Below, in pieces: positions 34,681 to 47,400 of a DNA stretch of 64,000 nt. The position numbers and the translations under genes were made by a program. The number at the start of each line of letters is the position of its first letter. Position 1 is the stretch's first letter. Origin of the DNA: Apodospora peruviana (lineage: Eukaryota > Ascomycota > Sordariomycetes > Sordariales > Lasiosphaeriaceae); contig JAUEDM010000001.1 in assembly GCA_033439685.1 (NCBI GenBank), forward strand, positions 2,294,001 to 2,358,000, in the 5' to 3' direction. The notes beneath the pieces were generated by a model. That model did not search any database, had not been told where the DNA came from, and was given only the letters and a program-made list of their open reading frames with translations.

Positions 34681-35498
34681 TTATTGCTGCTTGGCCTTGG
34701 AAGCGGCAGCGATTGAATCCCTTGTCCGCTTCTGCTCTTCCTGTCTCCTCTCCTCGGCAGCGACCATATCTATGAAACCAAGGTACGTTAGCAATCATTG
34801 TCTTCCATCCTTACGTACTGCTACGCAGTTCACGGAGAAAAAAAAGGGGGGTTGAACTAACCTTGCCAAAGATTCTGACCCTCGTAGTCCTCCTTCTGAA
34901 CTCTCTTTTCAATCAAGTGCTTGTGGCTGGGATCATCAGGATCAAGCACCATGACCGTCTCCCAGCGCCCTTTACCACTCTTCGCATCAGCGGTCTCGAA
35001 CGCCGCGGTAGCGATCAACATGGCCAGCGCGAGGCCCTGGGCATAAACACGGGCCTGCACGAGTTTCTGGGAGGTCGTCAGGAACTTGTTGCGGTTGATC
35101 AGGTACAGTGCCAAGCCCATCGAGGCGGCCCAGGACGAAAAGACGATCGTGTACCGGTTCTCGCGACCCCAGTCCATGAACCGCTTGGCCGCGCTCTCGT
35201 TCTTCTTGGCCTCGAGCGCGGCCCGCTGCGCGGCGTCGAGATAGTTGTTCATCGGGTCCTTCGCCCTCTGGAAGCGGACGCTGAACCGCTCGGCCGTGAT
35301 GATGGCGCCGAAGGTGGTGGCCGACGAGACCAGGAACGCTCGCAGAGGTAAAGAAAAAGTGCGGAAGGCCGGGTAGCGACGCTGCGCTGCCAGCACGCCC
35401 GTCAAACCGGCTGCCAGGCCGGCGGTGCCGCCATAGAAACCGCCCTTGAGCACCTCATCGTAGTGAGCCTTTTCTTCTTCTTTGCTGATGATCTTCAT
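34681..35498 (-). CDS. RCF2: Respiratory supercomplex factor 2, HIG1 domain protein
   Basis: Inner mitochondrial membrane protein associated with cytochrome c oxidase and III/IV supercomplexes. Exons 35498-34862 and 34769-34681 give 241 residues. The N-terminal half has two hydrophobic helices (GGFYGGTAGLAAGLTGVLAA and AFLVSSATTFGAIITA). The HIG1 domain sits at about 105-175 (RENRYTIVFSSWAASMG, then QKLVQARVYAQ, which nearly matches the family motif Q-x3-R/H-x-R-x3-Q with Gln in place of the first basic residue). The C-terminal helix is highly charged (EERRQEEQKRTRDS). The start MKIISKEEE is typical of fungal Rcf2. The 92 nt intron splits Asp between exons. Confidence 0.9.
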
Positions 35499-38400
35499 GA
35501 TGTCTCTCGGAGGCTTCTGTGCGGTCGGTCGATCGCCGAGCGCTACTTGCTAGGAGGAATTGGTTTGTTGGAGGAGGATGTTATTATGGAGAACTGAGAG
35601 AGACAACACGGTAAGTTGTGGCTGTCAATTCTGTTTTGTGAGGTGTTGCAATGCTCGAGTCTCTGATGGTGGCGTGATCGTGGTCGTGCGTCAAAATTAT
35701 CGGATGACGGTTATCGCGAAAAGGCTCCAGAATAAAATGGGGCGTGTGGGAGCAATTGACGAGATAATTCCGCTGAAGTGGGATGTTCTGTCGCTATGAC
35801 GACTGTCTCGAAATCTAAGAAATGAATCGATGTGCCTGCCACTGCGAGTATTCTTTTAATTATATATGGACGAGATTGATGGTGACAATTCTTCTGAATT
35901 TCAAAGCTTCCTACTTTTTAATTGTCACTCGAGGGGCATGGTTGTCTTGCATGTCATGCCATCACCAGAAAACCAGCTGGGCCGGCCCAAAAAAAGTACA
36001 TGACGTAACAAATTGGCCAGTGACACCAACGACCTAACCACCGAGAATTTCCCGCTCACAAGGGGTAACGCACGAACCAGGACCCTTGGATTAGGCGGGC
36101 AATTCCGGGTCGAGCAACCAAAACCACTAGAATGAGGCGGGTTTGATCCCCTGAATCCCCTGAATCGTTTCCCTACTTTCGCCGTTCGGTCTCAGCCTGG
36201 AATATCCCATGACCGCGTTGCATTAACAAAGAGGCACAACTCCGCCGCTCCGGTGCTATTGTCAATGTTCATTGTTATTCTGCTTCATATTTCGTAAGGT
36301 ATCCGTGGCGGATCCCAAACGGATTAGTGCAGAGGTGGGCTGACGATGAAGGTAACATTGGCTCCCGTCCTCGGAGATGCTCTGTTTTCTCTCCCGCAGT
36401 GTCTCGTTGATTAGGAGAATGGCCGGCGGTTATTTCGCATTTCGTTCGAGCACCGCCTATGGTCCCCGAACCAAGGTAAAGATCACGACAATCTCATGAT
36501 GGTGCTTCATAATCCGCCGTCTCACTCTCTTTCAGGAAGCCGAGCCGCATGGAACGTCGGAAGATGATTGACACCGGATTTTGACTGGACAATCCACGCC
36601 CAAGGGGATATCCATGTATGGCTTTTGGGGGGTTGTTGATACTGTACTTGCATGGTCGACGCGGTCGACTTAATAAGCCGCATCCGCAAAGTGAGAGGAG
36701 ATGCAAGCTTTACGAGATGTCTGATTCCCTTACAAGTAGATTGTTTCTGTCGTCGTTACTCACCATATATATGAGATATTACCTGGCACGTGCCTGGCAG
36801 CCTGGACAGCTTGTGAAGACCCACGCCACATCACTGCCGGGGACGGCGGCGAGCAAGTCTGTCTTCACTGTCATGTGATGTACCCCGTACCAGCAACAAC
36901 CACGTGTATAAAGCGCGAGTACCTTCACCCGTCAACAGTCGGGCGGCGAGCACCCATCATCCAATACGGATTAATATCGAGGCCGCGAGGCGTAGGACTT
37001 ACACGATCCCTGTCGTCTAAAGAGATGTCATGACAAACAGATATATAGGACATCCACTTGGAACCACAGTCAAGCTTCACTCTGCATGGTGCAATGCCGG
37101 GCGGTGGAGCTGGCTGGCGAGAACCTCGGTGAGTTTCCGTGAACTGAGTCGCGCGCTTTCTTCTGATTTGTTGGTAAGCGGCTTGAAATCCGCTCGGCGT
37201 TGGACGTGACGGCGAGATCCCATGCTTGCAAACGTGCTCACGTGCGTCAGTTACAGTTGAGGTCGGCGACGACTGCGCGGCAGTGCAGGGCATCGTGGCG
37301 TGGGCCACTCATTGTTGTACGCGGCGAATTGACTTCAATTTGGGGCGTCGCAGAGCGAGGGTCCAGAACCCTTCTGGAAAGTGGCGCTGAGACAGTCCGT
37401 GCTAGCGCCGGGGACCAGTGAACAGGCGGCGGCCCTCATTCATCCATTCCACCGGGACCTGGCTCCGGGAAGAACGGGAGAGGCGGAAGGAGTGAGGACG
37501 TCCACGTGTAAGTGGGCAAAAATGTACATCCGTACCGTAGGTATGCATCGTGAAGTAAGGTAGCAGCTGGCTTGGTTCCGTCCGAACATAAAGACCTGAA
37601 AAGGAAGGAATAAGAGAGAGCGAAGCGGGTCGTAGAGGTAAAATAAAATAATGGTTGTGTTGTCACTGTTCCTGCCAAGTCTTGCCATCGTTGCCCGTTA
37701 GGGGATCCCGAGTCGGACTGTCGGAAAAGGCCGACGACAGTAACGACACCAAAAGTGCCATGTGCCGAAGTTGCACTTTCTAATCTCGGCAAATAGCCGC
37801 CCAGCCCAGACGGCAGCCTTTGGCAGCGACCAAAGTCACTTTTATCCATCTGTACGGAATAGCGTACGGAATATAATGTGCCCATACAGTGTGATTTTCT
37901 CACTGGGAGGTCTGATCGCATTTCACACGCCATGATGGGGAGTCGTCGGTTCTTATAACTCTACTGACCCTCAGTAGAACATTGGCGCCGTTCCTTGATG
38001 ATTGCTAGTAGGCGGGAGTGTACCGTACGAATCGTGTCGGGTCGCTGTCACCGACGAGCCGTTAGTTGTCGCCAATGCATGCCAAAATTCAATCAAGGAC
38101 GTCATGTTGAACGCTGAAAGATGGGGCGGGCCAAGACACCATGTAAATGGAGTCAAAATGGCCTCAAATGATAATCAGGATCGACGATAAGTGTCAGCAT
38201 ACGGACCGGTGGAAAGCGTTCACCGGCAGTTCATCAAAACTCATTCTATGGCAGACATCGGCGTCTTGATATCTGAGGTTGGATATCTAAGGCGGCTGGG
38301 CGTTAAGGACGATCGCAACAAAGTTGGTTGATGTATATGCACTCTTGTGCGGGCGTATGCATGATGCCATAACGAGCAATGACTGTCCACCTAGTAACCC

Positions 38401-41400
38401 GTAATCGAGATGACATGCAGATGGATAAGAACTCCGTGAATCTTGACGGCATGCAGCTGTTAGGTTGACTGTCGTGCACTTTCAACGTTGCATTCGCCTG
38501 CTGATTAGGCTGGGCAGCACGGGCGGTTGTAGACACAATCAGCAAGAAACAAGAACGAGCCTCATGGCCAAGAGGACGGTTTCAGCTGGCAGGCAAATCG
38601 TATCCGAACGCAGTAACGAGTTCCGATTCCACCATCGTGGCATCGCCTAGGTACTGGCCAATTATCTTGAACTGGCACCTGTTGATCAGTTTTTCCACGA
38701 TCGTGCTACCATGTTCGCTCTTCCAGATGAATACTGCAACGGGCATTCATTGCCCACACATCTGGAGACCCCTTGCTTATCATCATACCCGGATACGTCA
38801 TGAAATCGATCAATACCGGCTGTTAGAGAAATGACCACGCTCTCAGTGGCCATAAACCGAAATTTCAGCCACCCAGAACTCTGACGTGAGTTGCGGCGCG
38901 CTACACGAACCTGCTGCCAGGGAGAGATCACGTTGAATACAGAGAGAGGTCAGTCTATGTCCTCGCCAACTCGAATGATTTTGAAAGCGCGATATCCTTC
39001 CCCGGACAACCGTGACAACGTCAATTTCGCTTTGACATAAAGGCCGAGGCAGCAGGTTTCCAGGTTAGCTTCTAGAAGCCTGACATTCCGCTTGGCTGAA
39101 ACTTGCAGGGGTTTCCTGACGAATCGGCCGCGTTGCTGCTTGGCGGGAGACACTGAAGCGACCTGCTGCTTTTGGTGGACCGTGGGTTGTGGGAATGCGT
39201 CTGGAAGTCCTTGTTCTTCTCATCTTTTTGCTTGGCCAAACCGGTATGTCGATCCACCTTGAGCTTCCAAGTCAAATTGCATGCCATGGAAGACAGAAGA
39301 CATCCCTGGACAGCTTCTTCGAACCCGTATAACTTCATAGTGCCCTTTTTTGGGCAGCTACATTGACCTTCACAGCTTGCGCACGCTTTTGGTCGACTCG
39401 GGGCGTAAAGGGGTTTGTCGCTGACTCGGTTGCGACGGTGTTGTGGGCTAGGTTTGCGGTGGTCCGGCGGATGTTGTTGCCCTGTCCTGGGACCAGCAGC
39501 CTTATTTCAAGTGGTAACCCTGAAGCCGTTGAGTCCTGACCAAAAGGACCCACGAGCTCGCCAACCCGACAAGGGACCATCGCCTGGTGCACCGTGCTAA
39601 ACAAGTGTTGCTGCTCTAAGACGCCCCGTTCCGGAGATGGGTCAATTGCTCTCCGCAGAATATGTACAATAGTGTGGCTGACGCGACACAAGTGTCGTAA
39701 AATCGAATATGAAACTGTTGATAAACTTGGGAGAGAACATTTCACGCGATACTTTAGGTTTTATATTCGCAGGTTGCACAAAGGCTTGCATCGGGGGAGC
39801 AGGGGGGTAGTTGCAGCTTCCAGGTTGCTCTTTGGTTGGCCCTTGCGCCACTGGAGCTTTTTAACATTCACATGGCAGCAACGTTCTTGCCTTGCATCGT
39901 TGGCGCGCTACTGTGCGTCAGGCAGAACGGATTACACGTAGGATAATAATACTCTGTATCAAACCGACATGGAGAGTTATCCTATTGATAGGACGCCCTA
40001 GGCCCCATCGCTACAATATACAATACTGCACCGCACCGCACCCATGCCAGGCCACAATCCAGGTGTAAGAGGCGAGACGGAAAAGGAGGCGGTCAGGGAG
40101 ACGAAGGCTCACCGACACACAGACACACCACCTGCCGGTGCCCATCGACGTCGAGCCTCCAGCCTCATGACACAATATTCACTGATCACAGTGGAGGGGC
40201 TACGGAGAACGGAGAGCAGAGAACGGACTAGATCGGATGGGGATCGACGTCCAAGTTCCACGGATGGCAAGCACACGCCGCCGCTGTCCAATCCCACACG
40301 GCGCCAGAGCCTCCCCCGTCTTGATCCGAAATTCAAGTCTGGCGACCCCAGACATACATCTCGTCTTATTGTTCCGCGCGCCCGCAAACGGGACGGACGA
40401 GTCGGTAGCGGGTACGGCATTGGTAGAACGATCGAAGAGGAGGTGAACCGCAAGTGGCCTGGCACGCCTGGACACCTGAGGTAGGCAGTCTAGCTACTAG
40501 AACTAGTAGCGTACCTGATGTGAGCGCCATGGTCCATGTCCATGGAATGATCGGAAGGCCAGTGCCAGTGACATATCTTGGTGCGCATTTCCGCATTTGA
40601 ACGACACGCTCACTGCATCACCACATCACCTGCGTTTATTTGGCACCTGGGCTCGTTTCCTTCTACCCTTCACGGCCACCTCGCTCCGCCAGTTTGCAAC
40701 TGCATTGCTTCCCTCGACGCCGTGTTTGCTGTGCACCTCAGAAGTCGTTTCGAGCTCGTCCCACGCCATACCGACGACGGTTCACGGGTCTCGGATCTCC
40801 AGGACTAAGCGGCAAAGTGTATTCCGTACAGCTTACGGATTACCTCAAGATCTGTTGTCGTTGCTCCGTACGGAATACATACCAACCTTAATTCCGAAGT
40901 GGCTTCCGTCTGCCGCGTTCGAGTCACAGCTGAGGCTGCGTTGCCACTCCCGCCAGTCATTGACCTCGCTCCGGCACAACAGAGACCATCGTCATCCCGA
41001 GTTCAGCGTTCCCGTTCCTTCTCTCAGTCTTGCAGACCGCCTACACGCCTTCCTTCACGACCAGGACCAGGAAATGTGCCGGTGTTTTCCGGTGCATTTG
41101 GTCGTCATTTCCGGGTCCGGTTGAACTCTTGTATTTGGCTAGCACAGTGTCGAGTGTCGACGAAGCCTTCCAACCTGGGCGGGAACACTTGCCCAGTTCC
41201 TCTTCACTCTTGCGTGACTGCTGACTTTTCCTGTTGGGTGATTGAGGTACCCCCTTCCCCCAATTACCGTACCCGTACCCGGGTAGGTGCTGCACACTTA
41301 CACGACCCTCCCAGGAAGCTCCCACTGTGTGAACCTTCCTAGCGGAACCACCAGCCCGTCAGTTGTCAGGTAGTAGTCACGCCCAGCCCCATACCACCCG

Positions 41401-41718
41401 CCTCCGACAGCTTGAAGTCAACCTCTGGAAGTTGTCAGGTCGGCAAAAACAAGGTTTACTGGTTCGCAGCGAGGTGTGACTCTCACCCCGAATATAACCT
41501 TCAGATCAGTGCACGACTTCGAGTCGCGATACCTGGCCTATACACTTCATTCTATCATTTTATATTTTTTCCTTCTTAATTCGTCTCTCCGCTGTCGCTC
41601 TCGCTGCTACAACATCTTAAGCTCCCCCAACCAGACACCCTACCTGGGGGCGAGAGCAGGCTATACCCAGTAACAAACCGTCTACCCCCCAGCAGTGTTA
41701 CCCACATCGGTCGCAGCC
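35499..41718. other. 6.2 kb gene-poor region between RCF2 and SFP1
   Basis: Longest stretch without a solid gene in the window, between two divergent genes. Base composition is mixed, not RIP-like AT-rich, and I saw no long terminal or inverted repeats. Open frames (36925-37308, 37436-37933, 40044-40484, 40597-41124) lack recognisable domains. A small spliced secreted-type frame at 39195-39539 is listed separately. The last kilobase probably includes the SFP1 promoter and a long leader, as is common for fungal regulators. Confidence 0.45.
39195..39539 (+). CDS. Possible small secreted protein (hypothetical)
   Basis: ATG at 39195 opens a signal-like start (MRLEVLVLLIFLLGQT) directly followed by a GTATGT donor at 39244. 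An acceptor with a TTGAC branch-like site (TTGACCTTCACAG) ends at 39375 and restores an open frame to the TGA at 39537-39539, giving 70 residues rich in Val, Ala and Arg. The first residues after the splice read ACARFWSTRGVKGF. The frame and splice signals agree, but there is no homology I recognise and the product may be a decayed remnant; another frame continues protein-like for 28 codons past the stop. Confidence 0.25.
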
Positions 41719-44114
41719 ATGCGGCGGTCCCTAAAGTGGTTCAGTCCCAGAGCTACTACCGAGCCAGCGGAGCCAGCCGTTGGGGCCGGTGGAAATAATT
41801 GTTATCGCGCATCGTCTTCCGTCTCTGGGGACAGGGGCCGCTCACCCGCACCTGATTCGCCTTCGTCTCTTAACCACTCCTCGCGCTCGCCGTCCCCAAC
41901 ACCCCAGCCGGCGACTCCCAGCTCGCCTGTCCTCGGTCGCTCCAACCCTTCTCTGCACGCCGCCTCCAAGCCGATTGACATCACAACGTCGGCTCGAGAT
42001 TCCACCTCCGCCTCGCCTGCAGCGCGCAATCACTTCAACTTCGCCAGTGACGGCGCCTACACCGATACCGACCTATTCCCCCCTGCCGCCGACCAAGATC
42101 CCGACGTCGACATGACCACAGGCCCCAACTTTGACTCGGCCATGGGCCGCAGTCGCCGGGACTCTTTTGTCAGTGCTGGCCCCAAGCCTATCTCTATGGC
42201 CAACCCGAATCGCGACCATGCCAATCGGGCCCGGCGCGAGAGTCTGGCCGGGAGCATGATGGGGGGCATGAGCTGGGGAGGCATTTCTGTGGGCAGTTTC
42301 ATTAGGGAAGAGTAAGTCATCGCTTCCTCACCAGTGCGCTCGCATCAACCACGTTCCCCATCGGCAGAGACGCCATGTTCGCATGTCTTAGTTCCATGTA
42401 CACGGTCGCGATGCGATGCGCCGAGTTCTGTGCCGCGTCCAGAGCCGAGCTAATATGTCTTGTCTTTAGCATGATGATGGCTGGTACTTCGCCGTACCTA
42501 AATCACACCCAGTCGCCCTCGTTCCACTCTTCTTCATACATCCCCAAGCTGGAGGCCAACTTCATGCGCGACTTCACCTGCTGCGATAGGACGTGGCCAA
42601 CGTTGCACGATCTCCTCCAACACTACGAGGAAAACCATCACGCTGCGGCCACACCTTCCACGTCGAGGAATGTTGACGCATTTGGTATGAACCAGGGCAA
42701 TGGACGGGGCTCCAGTAGTCGAGCCACGCCCTCCGCGCCATCAGCAGGCAGGGCGCAACAGGTCTCGCAGATCCAAGGGTACCAGCCGCCGCGGCAAATA
42801 GGCGCTGCCGGAATGGGTATGGGTGTCGGTGGAATCGGGCAAATGATGAGGCACCAGCAGACAGTACCGATCACTCATAAATCGAACCAAATATCGCACT
42901 TGAATGACGATATGGATGCGGTCGGCGACATGGAAATGGATGACGCCGTTGGGCCCATGGACATGGACGACAGCCAGCACACCATTCAGCAAACCCGCCA
43001 GATGTTTGGTCAGCAACAGCGACCCCAGCTGCATCTTAACAGCTCCGGACTCCCTCACCAAGCGCTGCGCACGTCTCAGCCCCCAACACCCGCTGCTGCC
43101 AGCTTTGGCTTCCAGAATAATCCCACGGTTTCTTCGGTCAACACACCGACCTTGACGACCCATCAGGGCTTGCCGCAAAGAGGCCAACAGTTCTCTCAAG
43201 ATAACGACGATATGGACGACGAAATACCTGGCATGCCACTGAAGATGAACCTGGGTAACATGAACCTGAACCTGAATAACGGTCAACTTGGCGGGCTTGC
43301 CTTCGGAGGTATGGGGACTATCGACGACCCTGCCAAGCGATTGTATAGTCCTGGCGGCACAACCCAGATGACGAGTCAACAACGAGCTTTCGAACAGCAA
43401 ATGCAAATGCAACAACAGATGCAGCTGCATCTGCAGTCGCTCAACTTGGATTTGAGCCAGCTGCCGGCTGGCACAGACCCGGCTATGATTTTGCAGCAAA
43501 TGACGGCGTTAATGATTCCGCCGAGTGAGGAGCATAAACCGTTCAGGTGTCCTGTCATCGGCTGTGAGAAGGCTTACAAGAACCAAAACGGTCTCAAGTA
43601 TGTCCCCATTTTGTTGTACAGCGCGGCTAGTTCAATGAGCTTAGCTAAACCTGCCTCCAACTCTTCCCATACATACCTCACTCTCTGAATTACTGGTTGT
43701 TCCTTTCCACTAACAAGCACATCAGGTACCACAAAACACATGGGCACTCCACCCAACAACTACACGAAAACGGCGATGGTACATTTTCGATTGTCAATCC
43801 CGAGACAAGCGCACCGTACCCTGGAACTCTGGGTATGGAGAAAGAAAAACCCTTCAAGTGTGAGGTCTGCGGGAAGCGGTACAAGAACTTGAATGGACTC
43901 AAATATGTAGGTTTCTGCGCTCAAGATATCATGGAGAGATGTCCACATGCTGACCCATGGCCCCTTCAACCTGTAGCATAAGCAGCATTCACCAATGTGT
44001 GACCCAGAGATGAGGGCTCAACACCAAAACCTCTTGTCAAGCATGATTGCGAATCCAGCCACTCTTATGGCAATGCAGCAGCTGCCGAATATCAACGAGG
44101 ACGGAAATCTTTAG
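41719..44114 (+). CDS. SFP1: Split C2H2 zinc-finger transcription regulator, Sfp1 type
   Basis: Growth and nutrient regulator of ribosomal-protein and ribosome-biogenesis genes in yeast. Exons 41719-42311, 42470-43597, 43726-43906 and 43977-44114 give 679 residues. A Ser/Pro-rich N-terminus precedes a conserved RRDSF.. and GGMSWGGISVGSFIRE block. A partial finger (FTCCDRTWPTLHDLLQHYEENH) lies at about 232-252, then a long Gln/Met/Asn-rich region, and two C-terminal C2H2 fingers at about 551-577 and 614-638 sharing YKNxNGLKYHKxH. Introns 2 and 3 cut both fingers at nearly the same place, after the GLK/GLKY segment. The 158 and 128 nt introns are longer than the local norm. The split finger pattern is diagnostic of Sfp1. 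Confidence 0.9.
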
Positions 44115-45839
44115 AGGTTCACCCATGGCTAGCAGCAGGATCGTGCTACCAGTTCAAACACAGCTCGAAACAAGAAGGGGAGCAAGACACGCGACCTGGT
44201 CCAGACTCATTGAGCCGATAGAGCTATCATCGCTAGAGCCGTGTCATTCTCCCCTCCTCTTGGGCGTTGTATCGGCTTGACTTATCGACTTCTCTCTGGG
44301 GCTTCGCCCTGCCATGGCATATTCCTCCCCTTCTTATTTTGGACTTGGAAACTTGCGTGTCGAGCATATTGCCTGGCGTTCTCACGGTAGAGCTCGGTGT
44401 TTTTGGCATTCCAAGAAGCACACGCGGGAGATCGTTTCTGGGCAGAGTTGTCGGCATAAACTGGAGCATGGAGTAGGAGTCAGGCTTATACCCCCAGCCT
44501 TGCGCGGTCTCTGCAGACAACTCGGATGCTTTTGCTTGCAAAGACCCCGAGTTCGACCTTTGGCTTTTCTTTTCCCTTTTCTTGTTTTTCTTGTCTTATT
44601 TTGCTCTCATTCTCCTTTTCCTTGGACCGACGTGCTAGCATCAGCTACACAAAGGCCCATCTTGCATTTGCGCGTCTTCTGTGTTTTGAATAACACTCCC
44701 CAGCACCTAAAATTCCCCCATCGTGACGAGACTTGATGAAGAAGAGCATAGAGATTATAGTATCTAAAGGAAGAAAAAGGAGGGTACGAGAAGATGAAGA
44801 CCATGACACTTTTCTTAGAACGGGGAGTTGGGCGGTATGGGCAAAAGCTTCGAGGCTATTAGGCCGTTTGGAGACCCAGTATATGATACATCTACGCCTC
44901 GCACGTGCGACGATTGGGTCGGGATTTGTGGAAGAGAGAAGGGGGAGGGGGCGGATTGGGGGAAAAGCAAATACCCATGCTTTCACTTCCTTCAATTCGT
45001 TTACGGTTTATGGATATCCGTATGCGAAATCGTTTCGGCTTATCCTTTCTTCTTTTATTTCTTTTTCCTTCCTAATATTAATAGCGGGTGGTGGGCATTA
45101 TTCCCCTCTCATTTGATCATTTGTACGGTGGATTATCGGCTGGTTGGGAGCGGAGGTGCAGCGCCTGGTATATAGATTAGACGTTTTATCAGTGTCTCAT
45201 TTCTCCTTTTCATTATTGTCTTGAATTGATTTGACGATTGTCTGTTGTTTTACTGAGAAGGGTTATGTTATCTGTTTCTGTTCCCGTTTGGTTATCGACG
45301 TATGTTTTTTCTTATCTTTTGCGGTCTCTGCTATTATGAGCAGTAGTTGGTAGGAGACAGGGTCGAGGTTTCTCCCTGGTGGTTGATTGATGAGGTAGTT
45401 ATCTGTCTCGTCATTCACTGCTCTGGGGGGTCCGATTCTCGTCTCTTGTCCTCTTTTTCTTTGGAAATAATTTTGAGGCATTGAGTGGATTTGGTCTGTC
45501 TATCTGTCTGTCTGTCGTAACTCACTAGGAGCTGGGGCGTAACGAGGCGAGCGGGTTGGAAAAGTTGAAATTACCTAGGTATCTAGGTACTCTGATTTGC
45601 GTGCGAGAAAAGAAAACCCACCACACACAGAACCTTTTTCTGGTTATAGACTGATTTTTATAGTAGTTAAACTACCAAGTTTCTTTTGACGGCATCTGTT
45701 TTCCTGTCTGCTTGTACCTCCCGTTCATAATTGTGACACTGTCACCATTATTCTTTAGTACCTAGGTAGGTAAGGTATCTATGCTCCCCTACGGACAAGA
45801 CAAGTTGACAACTTGGGGTAAGGCAGGTATCTAAGGTAT
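44115..45839. other. Convergent spacer between SFP1 and cyclophilin H
   Basis: 1.7 kb with no supported gene; frames at 44233-44541, 44645-44995 and 44733-45116 overlap each other on both strands and have no domain. Much may be SFP1 3' UTR. TACCTAGGTATCTAGGTAC at about 45570 and TACCTAGGTAGGTAAGG at about 45760 are strong copies of the dispersed palindrome. Confidence 0.4.
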
Positions 45840-46802
45840 TCACATCTCACCACACTGAGAAATGACCACGTCCAAGTTTGGAACGTCCTTTCCCCTGTTG
45901 CCAGTCTTGGTGTGTTCCATCTTCTTAACGACGTCCATGCCGTCGACGACCTTGCCAAAAACGACGTGCTTGTTGTCGAGAAAGGGGGCCGTGACGGTAG
46001 TAATAAAAAACTGCGAGCCATTTGTGTTTGGGCCGGCATTCTTTTTGCGCTTCTGTCAGCCAGCCATACATATTTCAATGAGCAGAGAAAAAAAGAACGT
46101 ACGGCCATGGATAACAGACCGGGCTGGTCATGTTTGAGATTGAAATTCTCGTCGGCGAACTTGGAGGTGCCGTAGATACAAGTCGAGCCGGTCCCGTCGC
46201 CGTGGAGGAAGTCGCCGCCTTGGCACATGAAATTGGGGATCTTTCTTGCCGTTAGTCTATGATGATGAAAGTGGTGGAAAGTTAGGCCAGGCGGGTAGGT
46301 TTAAGTACGTACGATACGATGAAATCTGGAGCCCTTGTACCCTTGCGGACGACCGAGGTTGTTCTTGTGCTCGCCAGTGCAGAACTGGCGGAAGTTTTCG
46401 GCTGTCTTGGGCACGACGTCCTTGAACAGCTCGAATGTGATGCGGCCGAGGGGTTCACCTTTGTTCATGGAGAGGCAGTTAGTTTTGTTTGGGATCTAAT
46501 ATTTCCCTTGCAGAGGGAAGACGAGGACGGGATACAGGGCACACATACCTCCTAATGTTATGTCGAAAAAGACGCTGATTTCGGAACGGTGGATTGTTAG
46601 TCATCCTTTCCTCACTTGTGAGAAGAGTGAGAAGCATACATTATGTTACGAGAAGGGATATTTATGCTCAAGGGAAACGTGGTGGCGCGTATAAGGTGGT
46701 TTGGTTGCAAGGACAGACAGATAGAGCATGAGAAAGCAGAAAACAAAATAGAAAGAAAACTTACAGCGGGTTGCCAGACTCAGGGAGTACCGTGGGCGCC
46801 AT
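45840..46802 (-). CDS. Cyclophilin H-type peptidyl-prolyl isomerase
   Basis: Spliceosomal cyclophilin (PPIH; CYP3 in fungi) linked to the U4/U6.U5 snRNP. Five exons: 46802-46765, 46574-46549, 46458-46313, 46240-46103 and 46040-45840, giving 182 residues. The second exon is only 26 nt. Conserved motifs are VFFDITLGG, VVPKTAENFRQFCTGE, FHRIIPNFMCQGGDF (catalytic Arg), GLLSMANAGPNTNG and SQFFITT, ending in VVISQCGEM exactly as in PPIH. The residue matching cyclosporin-binding Trp of human cyclophilin A is Phe here (APFLDNKHVVFG), so cyclosporin binding should be weaker; this follows from known family data. No targeting signal is present, which suits a nuclear or cytosolic protein. Confidence 0.93.
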
Positions 46803-47400
46803 CTTGAATGTGATGCGTGAGCCTTCTTCTGTTGATGTGATGTTTGAGGTGGGATATCTGCTAGTGAGCTTCAGTGAGATGAATGGAGCTATGAAGAGAG
46901 AGTGGGATGTAAATGGCCACATGCGCCAGCTGTACCTGCCTCTCAGTTCACTTGAGGCGAAATAAACCGACAGGTGTCTGGCAGCTGTCACAGAGCATCA
47001 CACGTTAGCTACCAAACAATGGTGAGAACGTCAATTTATATTAATTCAGTTACGATCGCGACAATCACAGGAAACCCCATTATGTATGCAAGTGTGCTTA
47101 AAGAAAGAAGAAAAATTGGTATCAATTGAGATGCATGCTATGCTAGCAGTACCCTATCCTGACTCTATGCTGCCTTTCCGATCCAGTCGTTTTTTATGCA
47201 ATGCGAATAATATCAAAAAGAAATATACAATATGCAGAATAGAAAAAAAGAAGAAGAAAAAAAAAAAAAGGAGAGGTATCCAATTCGTCCATCCATCCCG
47301 ATCGAAACGCCGTGCCAAAATCAAGATTCGTCATCATATTTTTTCTTCCCTGTTCAACGCCATTCAACTCCAGTAATCACCAAGAAAGGCCATCAGATGA
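46803..47400. other. Spacer: cyclophilin promoter and downstream purine tract
   Basis: 600 bp between two minus-strand genes. Bases about 47239-47276 form an A/G-only tract (AAAAAAAGAAGAAG then A13 and GGAGAGG), likely within the 3' UTR of the next gene or the cyclophilin promoter. No gene seen. Confidence 0.45.

Noticed and set aside
40044..41124. Two plus-strand frames (146 and 175 codons) upstream of SFP1
   Set aside because: Arg/Ser/Pro-rich without domains, overlapped by similar frames on the other strand; more likely promoter and leader sequence.
35499..41718. A decayed, RIP-mutated transposon in the gene desert
   Set aside because: No AT-rich RIP signature, terminal repeats, target-site duplications or transposase-like frames seen by eye; not fully excluded without a repeat search.
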